DNA of 64,000 nt from JAXHTY01 sp034189225 (GTDB lineage Bacteria > Desulfobacterota > Desulfobacteria > Desulfobacterales > Desulfosudaceae), in NCBI GenBank assembly GCA_034189225.1, contig JAXHVL010000133.1, positions 1 through 64,000 of the forward strand, read 5' to 3'. Shown one piece after another: positions 39,430 through 46,772 of this stretch. The translations under genes and the position numbers were made by a program. A model generated the notes under the pieces. The model searched no databases. It was not told where the DNA came from and saw only the letters and a list, made by a program, of their open reading frames with translations. Position 1 is the first letter of the stretch. The number at the start of each line of letters is the position of its first letter.

Positions 39430-39894
39430 ATGAAACAACTTACATCAACTATCGGTATCATTCTCTTAATTGCAGCAGTGGCTGTGCCCGTCCTGGCCTG
39501 GGGGCCTGGAAATCACATGATGGGATATGGCGGCTGGGGAAACGATTATGGCCGCTCCAATTCGCAGGCCCTGACACCCGGTCAGCAAGACCGTCTGGAA
39601 ACCCTTGACAGGCAGTTCTATGATGAAACAAGGGAACTTCGAACGCAGCTTCAGGCACAATATACGGCACTTGATACCGAACTCAACAAGACTGATCCTG
39701 ATATTGCCGAAATAAGGGCGATTCAGAAGGACATAAGTCGTCTTCGGGCCACGCTTGATGAGAAATCCGTGGAATATGAAGTTGAGGCCGGAAAGATCGT
39801 GCCGGAAGCCAGAAGCCGTAAACTCGGTTTCCATCATATGGGGCCTTACAACAGAGGGTCTGGATACGGCCCTGGCTATTGCTGGAATCGTTAA
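39430..39894 (+). CDS. ZraP/Spy-like periplasmic metal-responsive protein
   Basis: About 154 residues from ATG 39430, with AGGAGG nine bases upstream; the longer frame from 39325 lacks a ribosome site. Residues 1-23 are a signal peptide (IGIILLIAAVAVPVLA). The mature protein starts with a Gly/His/Met-rich stretch (WGPGNHMMGYGGWG), followed by a heptad-patterned helical hairpin (ETLDRQFYDETRELRTQLQA) with LTxxQ-like LTPGQQDRLE, and a His/Gly-rich tail. This matches the CpxP/Spy/ZraP group of periplasmic chaperones and metal sensors. The sigma-54 promoter supports ZraP. Zinc or copper binding is inferred. Confidence 0.85.
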   Translation: MKQLTSTIGIILLIAAVAVPVLAWGPGNHMMGYGGWGNDYGRSNSQALTPGQQDRLETLDRQFYDETRELRTQLQAQYTALDTELNKTDPDIAEIRAIQKDISRLRATLDEKSVEYEVEAGKIVPEARSRKLGFHHMGPYNRGSGYGPGYCWNR

Positions 39895-39953
39895 TCATTA
39901 ATCTTTAAACTCAATATAAGGGGGGCTGCATGCCCCCCTTGGGGAGTATAAAA

Positions 39954-40220
39954 ATGAGCACCCATGATACATTAAAGACAACTACCGACCCGGTGTGCGG
40001 CTCTGAACTTGACCCCCGCCTGGCGGATGAAACGTATGTCTACAACGGTGAATTATACCGGTTTTGCTGTGGCGAGTGCCGAACACGATTTGCCGCTGAG
40101 CCGGATACTTATACCGTCCGAGGCGCTTCAAAAGCCAAGGGACGGCTCGGGCGATGGCTGGATCGCCTGGCAGCGGCCAATAGGAAAACCCTTGGTGGTA
40201 AACGGGGTTGCTGCCATTAG
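39954..40220 (+). CDS. YHS-domain protein
   Basis: About 88 residues from the ATG at 39954, preceded by GGGGAG. The YHS motif is clear: DPVCGSELDPRLADETYVYN then LYRFCCGECRTRFAAEP. YHS domains bind metals and often sit in copper-handling proteins. The basic C-terminal tail (KAKGRLGRWLDRLAA) ends in GCCH. It lies 60 bp after the ZraP-like gene and probably shares its transcript. The stop codon TAG (40218-40220) is the first part of the target duplication of a family-B element. Confidence 0.8.
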   Translation: MSTHDTLKTTTDPVCGSELDPRLADETYVYNGELYRFCCGECRTRFAAEPDTYTVRGASKAKGRLGRWLDRLAAANRKTLGGKRGCCH

Positions 40221-40223
40221 CCA

Positions 40224-40364
40224 GTGCCCATCCATAAATTGCTATTTTGCCCGATTTCTGTGTCAGTCTCAAATTTTAATCCTCAAAATACGCAAAGTAT
40301 TCCTCCGGTTAAAATTTTCGCCTTCCTTGAACTCGACCAAAATATCTAATTTCTGGATGGACAC
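40224..40364 (-). mobile_element. MITE family B, copy 2 (141 bp)
   Basis: Ends GTGCCCATCCATAAATTGC and TTTCTGGATGGACAC. Flanked by the exact duplication TAGCCA (40218-40223, 40365-40370). It entered at the stop codon of the YHS gene; because the duplication starts with TAG the stop is preserved. Confidence 0.88.
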
Positions 40365-40369
40365 TAGCC

Positions 40370-40513
40370 AGTTTCCACCCGTAAATGGCCTTTTTCCGCA
40401 ATATCTGCGTCAAACTGCGGAGTTGCTTGTGCGACGTACATCTAGTACGCCTCCGCGCAACTCCTTGTTTTCCTTGATCTTGCGAAAAAATTCTCATTTC
40501 CGGATTGGAAACT
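40370..40513. mobile_element. MITE-like element C (144 bp)
   Basis: Ends AGTTTCCACCCGTAAATGG and its imperfect inverse (tttccggattggaaact), giving ~33-bp imperfect terminal inverted repeats. The interior has gacgtacatctagtacgcct, akin to the family-A core, and an inner ggagttgc/gcaactcc pair. It abuts copy 2 of family B, and a stray family-B end (ggatggacattagcca, 40540-40555) follows. I see only one copy in this window. Confidence 0.65.
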
Positions 40514-40675
40514 TAAAAAATGGTGTCACCATTTCGAAATGGATGGACATTAGCCAAGAAAAACTTATTGAACTACGAAGCTTACGGAAAACACGAAGGG
40601 TGAGTTCAATCTATAAACAATTCCTTTACAACGCGGGAGACCCGGAGATCAATATTCGCTTGACGGGAACGGGTA

Positions 40676-40885
40676 TTTTTGTTATAACTGGTGCTGAGTT
40701 GGATTATCCGGCGTACGGAACACGGTGTAAATCCGTGGCGGTCCCGCCGCTGTGACCCCGATAGATAGCCCGCATGAAATGCCCGGGCAACGGCTTTTGA
40801 CAGTGAGCCACTGTTTCATTGCAATGAAGCGGGAAGGCGTTTAAAGCCGGGGGAAGCCAGAAGACGAGCCGGATAATCGATTCGC
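40676..40885 (+). ncRNA. Cobalamin riboswitch
   Basis: The aptamer core is clear: ggtgctgagtt start, then GGAACACGGTGTAAATCCGT, GGCGGTCCCGCCGCTGTGA, the B12-box-like GAGCCACTG (40807-40815), gcgggaaggcg and GAAGCCAGAAGAC near the end. It ends about 100 bp before the ATG of the ThiC-type gene. Cobalamin binding would lower expression of that gene. ORF 40009-40755 runs through it and is spurious. Confidence 0.93.
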
Positions 40886-40985
40886 AGGAAATCTGATGGC
40901 AAAGGGTTTCGACGAACAATGCAGGTTCTGTCGAAGCCCCTTTTTTTTTCGGCAGAGCGCAGATCACGAAGGAGGATATGCGGTT

Positions 40986-42299
40986 ATGCAAAGTCAGATC
41001 GAGCAGGCGAGAAACAATGTGTTAACGGAGCAGATGAATACGGTTGCGGCGGCGGAATCGGTGGACGCCGGGAGGATACTGCGGAAAGTGGCGGCAGGTG
41101 AAATTGTCATTCCGACCAATCCGGTACGAAGGCATCAGCGTGTGGTGGGCATCGGGACGGGCCTCCGCACAAAGGTGAACGCATCCATCGGCACTTCGTC
41201 CGATATATGCGATATCGATGCGGAAGTGCGAAAGGCGACAACGGCGGAAGCCGAAGGGGCCGATACCCTGATGGAGCTTTCCGCGGGCGGTGACCTAAAT
41301 GCCGTGCGCAGGGAAGTGCTGGCGGCGGTCAATCTGCCCGTAGGAAATGTCCCCCTCTACCAGGCATTCCGGGAAACCATAAAGAAATATCACACCCCCC
41401 ATAAACTGGATCCGGAATATCTGTTTGACCTGATCGAAAAACAGCTGGCGGATGGCATCAGCTTCATGGCTATTCACTGTGGCATCAATCAGTATACCAT
41501 CGAACGGCTTCGCAAACAGGGCTATCGCTACGGTGGTCTTGTCTCAAAAGGCGGTACTTACATGGTAGCGTGGATGGATATCAACAAGCGGGAAAATCCC
41601 CTTTACGAACAGTTCGATCGGGTGTGCGGTTTGATGAAAAAGTATGACGCCGTGCTTTCCCTGGGCAATGGAATCCGGGCAGGAGCCATCCATGACAGCC
41701 ATGACAGGGCCCAGATGGCGGAGATGATTATCAATTGTGAGCTTGCCGAGATCGGACGAGAGGCGGGATGCCAGATGATGGTGGAAGGGCCGGGCCATGT
41801 GCCGCTTAACGAAATTGAAGGCAATATTATGCTGGAAAAACGGATGAGCGGCAACGCGCCTTATTATGTGCTCGGTCCACTGCCGCTTGATACCGGGGCG
41901 GGATACGATCATATCGTGTCAGCCGTCGGGGCTGCCAGTTCGGCCAGGTTCGGCGCGGATCTGGTCTGCTACATAACGCCGGCCGAACATCTCGCCCTGC
42001 CGGACGAGAATGATGTGCGGGAAGGCGTGCGCGCCACGCGGGTGGCGGTTCGAATGGGCGATATTATAAAAAATCCCCGAACAGCCGAGGTTGAAAAGGA
42101 AGCCGCAAAGGCGCGGCGGGACATGCGCTGGAATGATCTTGAGAAATTGCTGATGTTTCCGGAGGTATCAAGGACGGTACGGGCTAAAAGAACACCCGCG
42201 CAAGAGGAGACCTGCACCATGTGCGGGGATTTTTGCGCCATGAAAAAGGGCATGGCCCTGTTTGAGAAGGATATTGCGGGAAGCAAGATGTCATCCTGA
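40986..42299 (+). CDS. bzaF: ThiC-family radical SAM enzyme, probable 5-hydroxybenzimidazole synthase
   Basis: A 437-residue protein. ATG 40986 has AAGGAGG ten bases upstream, so the longer frame from 40896 is rejected. It is a ThiC homologue: KVNASIGTSSDICDIDAEVRK, TLMELSAGGDLNAVRRE, VSKGGTYMVAWM, MVEGPGHVPLNEIEGNI, LGPLPLDTGAGYDHI and CYITPAEHLALP. The C-terminal cluster-binding cysteines read CTMCGDFC. ThiC makes the thiamin pyrimidine; its paralogue BzaF makes the lower-ligand precursor of B12 from the same substrate in anaerobes. The cobalamin riboswitch in front, and absence of a TPP riboswitch, favour BzaF. A true ThiC remains possible. Confidence 0.82.
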   Translation: MQSQIEQARNNVLTEQMNTVAAAESVDAGRILRKVAAGEIVIPTNPVRRHQRVVGIGTGLRTKVNASIGTSSDICDIDAEVRKATTAEAEGADTLMELSAGGDLNAVRREVLAAVNLPVGNVPLYQAFRETIKKYHTPHKLDPEYLFDLIEKQLADGISFMAIHCGINQYTIERLRKQGYRYGGLVSKGGTYMVAWMDINKRENPLYEQFDRVCGLMKKYDAVLSLGNGIRAGAIHDSHDRAQMAEMIINCELAEIGREAGCQMMVEGPGHVPLNEIEGNIMLEKRMSGNAPYYVLGPLPLDTGAGYDHIVSAVGAASSARFGADLVCYITPAEHLALPDENDVREGVRATRVAVRMGDIIKNPRTAEVEKEAAKARRDMRWNDLEKLLMFPEVSRTVRAKRTPAQEETCTMCGDFCAMKKGMALFEKDIAGSKMSS

Positions 42300-42352
42300 C
42301 AATATGGGGCCTGCCTTTCTGAATAAAAGGGAACGAAACAGATGCCAGTATG

Positions 42353-42400
42353 TAGGGGTGGCACGGGCAAAGGCTGTCAGGCCTTGCCCGTGGCCATCCC
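42353..42400. repeat. GTAGGGGT-type hairpin repeat
   Basis: gtaggggtggcacgggcaaa followed by a near-perfect inverse (gccttgcccgtggcc). The ~15-bp stem could end transcription from the thiC-family gene but has no T run. It belongs to the same loose class as 1-40 and 49640-49710. Confidence 0.55.
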
Positions 42401-42425
42401 CAAATAGACTCGTGAAATATCCGGG

Positions 42426-42866
42426 CTAAGGGCCGCAGCCGCAGGCGCAGGCGCTCCTGATCTGATTGCCGCTCTTCCGGCTGAGGGGTGGGGATTTTTC
42501 CCCTTCTGGTTCCTGTACCGCAGTGGCCGGGTATCCCAGGGCTGATACCGTTTCCGACAGACGCCGGGGGGCGGGCAGTAGCAGTGGCGCATACATGACG
42601 GTTACCCTGTCCCGTGACAAATCGACCCGGACCTCTTTGACACCGTTCAGTTCATGCAGGCCTCTCTTAATCGTTGAAACACAACCGCCGCAGGTCATGT
42701 TGTCCACAGCCAGCACAGCCTTCACAAGCTGGGACGGATTCCCGTCATTCTCCGGCCCTTCGGCGAGTGACGGATTGGCCGCGAATACGGCCGCCATAAA
42801 GGCCGCCGCTATAACAACCGTGACAATACCCATGGCCGTGCATTGAGATTTTGTTATTTTTGTCAT
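42426..42866 (-). CDS. Secreted heavy-metal-associated (HMA) domain protein
   Basis: About 146 residues from the ATG at 42866, which has AGGAGG eight bases upstream. Residues ~8-35 form a signal or anchor (MGIVTVVIAAAFMAAVFAA). An HMA fold follows with the metal site NMTCGGCVSTIKRGL, then VRVDLSRDRVTV. The tail has extra cysteines (ACACGCGP). HMA domains bind Cu+, Zn2+ or Hg2+, so this is likely a periplasmic metal chaperone. It is the last gene of a four- or five-gene minus-strand cluster with an FtsX-type ABC transporter and a DUF2318 protein. Confidence 0.8.
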   Translation of the reverse strand: MTKITKSQCTAMGIVTVVIAAAFMAAVFAANPSLAEGPENDGNPSQLVKAVLAVDNMTCGGCVSTIKRGLHELNGVKEVRVDLSRDRVTVMYAPLLLPAPRRLSETVSALGYPATAVQEPEGEKSPPLSRKSGNQIRSACACGCGP

Positions 42867-42918
42867 TCCAGGTTCCTCCTGTGTGTTGAAAGTGATCATG
42901 GTTATGGTTTCCAATTTT

Positions 42919-43647
42919 TTACGCCGGACACGTAATCTCCGGTGTTGGCTCCATTTCCGGGATTATATGATCTTCATTCCCGGCCCAAATCCGTCCGTCG
43001 GCAATGGTCATGATCCTGTCTGCGAATGCCGAGCAGGTCCGGCTGTGAGTAACCATAATAATGGTGGTGCCTTGTTTACTCAGACGGCGAAGCAGCGCCA
43101 TGACGTCTCCGGTGTTGCGGGTATCCAGATTGCCGGTCGGCTCGTCCGCCAGGATGATGGGCGGTTCGTTGACGATGGCCCGGGCCACCGCCGTTCGTTC
43201 TTTTTCGCCGCCTGAAATTTCGAAGGGCAGATGGCCGGCCTTTTTCATCAATCCCACTGTTTCCAGGGCTCTGGCTGCCAGGGCTTTTTTTTCATGCCGC
43301 TTGAGAGGACTGGTGGTTAACGGGAGCATTACATTTTCCAGCACACTGAGATACGGCATAAGGTGAAAATGCTGAAACACGAACCCGAGAAATTCGCGCC
43401 TGAAATCGGCCTGTTTTTCGCGGGAAAGTCCGTAGACATCGATTCCGTCAACCCGGTAGCGCCCGCTGGTCGGGGCATTTAATGCGCCCAGTATGGAAAG
43501 CAGGGTGGACTTGCCGGCCCCGGATTCGCCCATAACGGCGACAAATTCTCCGGGGGCCACCGCAAAACTCATATCTGAGACTGCCGTAAACCGGGAATCC
43601 CCGGTCCCGTAAATTTTTTCTATATTTTCAGCAACGATTTGGGTCAT
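42919..43647 (-). CDS. ABC transporter ATP-binding protein (LolD/MacB type)
   Basis: A 242-residue ATPase from the ATG at 43647 (CAGGAG upstream); the frame extends further but without a start signal. Walker A GESGAGKS, Q-loop FVFQHFHLMPYLSVLENV, signature ISGGEKERTAVARAIVNEP (ISGGE instead of LSGGQ), Walker B ILADEPTGNLD and the switch His in MVTHSR. The FtsX-type permease gene upstream is its partner. Substrate is probably a metal or redox-related factor by analogy with DUF2318 clusters. Confidence 0.88.
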   Translation of the reverse strand: MTQIVAENIEKIYGTGDSRFTAVSDMSFAVAPGEFVAVMGESGAGKSTLLSILGALNAPTSGRYRVDGIDVYGLSREKQADFRREFLGFVFQHFHLMPYLSVLENVMLPLTTSPLKRHEKKALAARALETVGLMKKAGHLPFEISGGEKERTAVARAIVNEPPIILADEPTGNLDTRNTGDVMALLRRLSKQGTTIIMVTHSRTCSAFADRIMTIADGRIWAGNEDHIIPEMEPTPEITCPA

Positions 43648-43675
43648 TTTGATCTCCTGAAGTGTAAGGTTATTT

Positions 43676-44833
43676 TCAAAGGGCCTGCAGTGCCTGATTC
43701 GGGTCCATTCGGGCCGCCATGAATGCCGGATAGGCGGACGCCGCCAGGCCGACCAGGACCGCCATGAGCAGGGCACCGGCTGCCAGTTGCGGCTCAAAAG
43801 CCACCAGGGCCGGTGTTTTATCCGGTAACAGCCCGAAGCCCAGGCGGGTGATGCCGAAGCCCAGCCCGTACCCGATGATACCGCCCATTATTGACAGTAT
43901 GGCGGCCTCCAGAAACGTTATGCCCATGACATGCTTTTTCCGGAATCCGATGGCCCGGAATATGCCGATTTCCCGGGTGCGTTCCCGGACGCTGCCCATA
44001 AAGGTCACCAGTACCACCATGCCACCGATAAAAACGACAATGGCGGAAATCAGATAGGAAAAGCGGGTGAACTGGCCCAGGGTTTCCATGCGGCCTTTGA
44101 CAACCTGCTGGATGGCCATGGTACGTGCGCCGGGGAGTTTCCCGGATATCTGTTTCACCATTTCATCGATGGGGCAGGCGTTGCACAATGCCGCCACTTC
44201 CACCATGGAAACCACGCCTTTTTTGTTCAGCAGGGACTGGGCCACGGGAAGCGTGGCGAATACCAGGTGATCGTCCTGTGATCCGGTTGAGGCAAGTACC
44301 CCTGAAACCCGGAGCGGTTCGCCTTTAATGAAGACGATCTGATTTACGGTCAAACCCAGCGTTTTTGAGGCTTCGGCCCCAACAATCACTTCCTGGCCCG
44401 ACGGAACTTTACCGTTTATCTGCCACCACGGTTTCAGGATATAATTGGCCTCGAAATCGATGCCGGCCATAAGGACCTTCCGGCCCTTCACGGCAACGGC
44501 GCCGAGAACCACTGGCCCAACTGCAGCGATATTGGCAGCATTTTTAATGGTTTGAATTTCCACGAGACCGGATTGATCGATTTCCCGGGCCTCAAACGAC
44601 ACCCCGCCGAGATTCATGCCCCCGTATACCAGGGACAGGTCCTCCGTTTCCGGCACGATCAGTATATTAGCTCCGAATTTTTCAAGCTTGTGGTTGATAT
44701 CCCGGGTCATTGCATGGACGAAACTTATGATCCCCACAACCGTTGCGACCCCGACCACCAGGCCGGCCAGAATGAAAAATGCCTTGCCCTTGCGTCGCAT
44801 CAGGTTCTTGACGGCAATTTCTTTGAGTGTCAT
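43676..44833 (-). CDS. FtsX/MacB-type ABC transporter permease
   Basis: A 385-residue protein with the typical layout: one N-terminal membrane helix (FFILAGLVVGVATVVGIISF), a ~220-residue periplasmic domain (residues ~45-265) and three C-terminal helices (LISAIVVFIGGMVVLVTFMG, AAILSIMGGIIGYGLGFG, GALLMAVLVGLAASAYP). The cytoplasmic motif REIGIFRAIGFRKKHVMG contacts the ATPase. It couples to the ATPase just downstream. Such systems work by mechanotransmission rather than classical transport. The permease-ATPase-DUF2318 grouping resembles Campylobacter Cj1660-1663, linked to iron uptake with P19; here FTR1 and P19 are absent. Confidence 0.88.
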   Translation of the reverse strand: MTLKEIAVKNLMRRKGKAFFILAGLVVGVATVVGIISFVHAMTRDINHKLEKFGANILIVPETEDLSLVYGGMNLGGVSFEAREIDQSGLVEIQTIKNAANIAAVGPVVLGAVAVKGRKVLMAGIDFEANYILKPWWQINGKVPSGQEVIVGAEASKTLGLTVNQIVFIKGEPLRVSGVLASTGSQDDHLVFATLPVAQSLLNKKGVVSMVEVAALCNACPIDEMVKQISGKLPGARTMAIQQVVKGRMETLGQFTRFSYLISAIVVFIGGMVVLVTFMGSVRERTREIGIFRAIGFRKKHVMGITFLEAAILSIMGGIIGYGLGFGITRLGFGLLPDKTPALVAFEPQLAAGALLMAVLVGLAASAYPAFMAARMDPNQALQAL

Positions 44834-44836
44834 GGC

Positions 44837-45433
44837 CTACCCCCTGTCCTGAAAGTCGAAATATTTGCTTCCCGTAAGAATATCACCGGTCCTGATAATC
44901 AGGTTTTCGTTGCGGATGCTGCGTTTCAACGGCGCGGGATTGCATCCGCCCTTGACCTCGTTGATACGTGCCGAAGCGAACTGCCGGCCGCAATTGCGGC
45001 AGACCATGTTGTCGCCTTCCTGATAATATCCTTTACCGGAGGGCCAGCACACATCGCAGGCATCAAAGGCGGCCCGGATAACCCCGTCCGCGCTTTCCAA
45101 GATGAAATAGCGTATGGTGTGGGTATCGGCCTGGAATTCAAAATGACGGGCTTTGCCGTCCCGGAACATATCAAGGGGGTATCGCACTTCCCCGCTGGTA
45201 TGGTTGCCGGTGGAAACCCCTGAGGATGAAACAGCCGTTTCGGCTGCTCCGTTCGTCTGCCAGTAAAAAATGCCGGCGGCCAGCGCCAGGAAAACAATCG
45301 CAACGCCCGTGATATAAGGGGCCATGGGACGCTTCTTTTTTCCCGTGATCATTTCTTTTTTGCGTTTAAGCCGGTCATCGCCGACGGGGTCTGGGGTATG
45401 CGTGTTTTTGTTCTGTTTGCTGGATTTTGCCAT
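44837..45433 (-). CDS. DUF2318 membrane-anchored protein
   Basis: A 198-residue protein. A basic N-terminus (DRLKRKKEMITGKKKRPM) precedes one membrane helix at ~38-55 (ITGVAIVFLALAAGIFYW). The outer domain (~75-198) has the DUF2318 cysteine pattern: FDACDVCWPSGKGYYQEGD and MVCRNCGRQFASARINEVKG. DUF2318 domains probably bind a metal or Fe-S centre and occur with FTR1/P19-type iron uptake. ATG 45433 has AAGGAGA upstream. First gene of the transporter cluster; three bases separate it from the permease. Confidence 0.85.
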   Translation of the reverse strand: MAKSSKQNKNTHTPDPVGDDRLKRKKEMITGKKKRPMAPYITGVAIVFLALAAGIFYWQTNGAAETAVSSSGVSTGNHTSGEVRYPLDMFRDGKARHFEFQADTHTIRYFILESADGVIRAAFDACDVCWPSGKGYYQEGDNMVCRNCGRQFASARINEVKGGCNPAPLKRSIRNENLIIRTGDILTGSKYFDFQDRG

Positions 45434-45616
45434 GATCTATCTCCTTTTTATGTTCCGGTCGATGCACTTTTCCACAGCATCGTGTCAGAAGATGTGAATG
45501 CTGCTACCGGACATTCCCCAAATACAGGGATGGGCGCACCACGCCGGTTGTATGTGAATTTGCCGCCCTGGACGGCTTTTGATGGAACTTACTTGTTTAC
45601 GGAAGGAGACGGATCA

Positions 45617-46042
45617 TCAGATGATCAAAGTGGAGTGCTGAAGGAACAAGGGAACGCCCCGCGGTTGATAGGCAATCAGCCACGGCCGGGTGATTTTTTT
45701 CCCGGCTGCAGGCACTACAGATAGAATACCTGAAACGTCAATCATTACGGTATTGGGAATGTTGCTGGTGGAAGCGGTGGTTGCCGGCAGCAGTGGTAAA
45801 TCCGGGACTCCGCGGCGGTCAACCCGGCAGGGGGCGTCTGACGGGCAGCATTCCTGCATTTCCTCTGCGTGCAGACGGTGTGACGGGCCGTTTGAAACGG
45901 TATGTGTCTGCCCTGGCGCACAACAGCACTCCCCGCGGCTCTGAATGCATCCGTCCCCGGTTTGAAGGGGACCGACCTGACCGCTGGCGAGAAGTGCAGC
46001 AAGAAAAATGACTATTATATGGACGCGGAACTGGCGGCTCAT
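45617..46042 (-). CDS. Cys-rich secreted hypothetical protein
   Basis: About 141 residues, ATG 46042 (two ATG/TTG codons adjacent). Residues ~8-22 are hydrophobic (VHIIVIFLAALLASG), a likely signal peptide. The mature part has eight or so Cys in DGCIQSRGECCCAPGQ and EMQECCPSDAPCRVDRRG, suggesting metal binding or disulfides. I do not recognise the family. It lies upstream of, and in the same direction as, the DUF2318/ABC/HMA cluster and is probably part of it. Confidence 0.55.
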   Translation of the reverse strand: MSRQFRVHIIVIFLAALLASGQVGPLQTGDGCIQSRGECCCAPGQTHTVSNGPSHRLHAEEMQECCPSDAPCRVDRRGVPDLPLLPATTASTSNIPNTVMIDVSGILSVVPAAGKKITRPWLIAYQPRGVPLFLQHSTLII

Positions 46043-46122
46043 CAATTATGCTTCCAGGAATTTTCGGCTTATTGTCATCTACCACAAAGTGGTAGTTATA
46101 ATAGGTAAGGTCGTTTCCCGTG

Positions 46123-46526
46123 TCAAGAAAAATGCGCCAGAAAAATGCGTCGGTGCACCTTGCCTGTGACCATAAAAGCGGTGAAAGATGGCGATGGGGG
46201 AAGTTTGTCGGCAATGGCCGTGAGTCGGGCGGCCATGCTGCTGGCCTGGACGGCGTGGTTTTTGGTGTCGATAATGTTCTGGTTCAATTGCTGGATGACA
46301 TCGGTTGGCTTGCCGGATTCCACGGCCTTTGGCCATGCATGGATTGTTTCTTCCGCTGCTCGGTAAAGTTTAAAAGGGCGGGCCGCCAGTCCTGGGTGTT
46401 CCGGGGCTTCGGCCGCCTCCAGCAGATGGTTCCTGATCTGCTGGAGGGCGATGGTCAGAATGCTCGGGGTAAAAACCCCGGCAAAGGTGCCCAGGGTGCC
46501 ATCGGATGGGTTGATGGGACTTGTTT
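46123..46526 (-). pseudogene. Remnant of a permease-like gene
   Basis: The minus strand from ~46526 reads TSPINPSDGTLGTFAGVFTP then SILTIALQQIRNHLLEAAEA. The GTFAGVFTPSILTI part resembles the first helix of cation-chloride-cotransporter-like amino acid permeases (usually GTFGGVFTPSILTI). No start codon is in frame because a TAA comes just before it. No membrane helices follow; instead a soluble stretch (TIHAWPKAVESGKPTDVIQQ) runs to the stop. It looks like the two ends of a larger gene joined by deletion. Assignment is tentative. Confidence 0.4.
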
Positions 46527-46540
46527 ATTTTTTGTTCACT

Positions 46541-46704
46541 TTATGATATCTTCAGCATCATTGAGACTGTCCGTTGAAAAGTTTATGGAAATGGTCAATA
46601 ATCCTGAATACCAGGCGGCGGTGATCCACAGGTCGTCGGCATTGCTTGACTCTCGTTTGATAGCGATCCTTGAGAAAGGAAAGAGGTTATTTGTTGACGA
46701 ATAA
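46541..46704 (+). CDS. Possible small hypothetical protein
   Basis: A 54-residue frame (SVEKFMEMVNNPEYQAAVIH, LLDSRLIAILEKGKRLFVDE) just before the mechanosensitive channel gene. No ribosome site is visible, and it sits opposite a probable pseudogene. The helix-like composition is coding-like, but evidence is thin. Confidence 0.2.
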
Positions 46705-46772
46705 GCCTAGCGGCCGGCAGAGTGCAGCCGGAAACCCGCAGATTGATGACAAATTTTGAGAATGATATTTTT

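Noticed and set aside
40009..40755. 248-aa plus-strand ORF
   Set aside because: It runs from the YHS gene in another frame through two MITEs into the cobalamin riboswitch.
45690..46011. Plus-strand ORFs over the Cys-rich gene
   Set aside because: No start signals; the minus strand has a signal peptide and fits the metal cluster direction.
46120..46704. 194-aa plus-strand ORF
   Set aside because: Translation is Gly/Trp-rich and lacks a ribosome site; the minus strand carries the better permease-like remnant. Only the last 54 codons were kept as a weak candidate.
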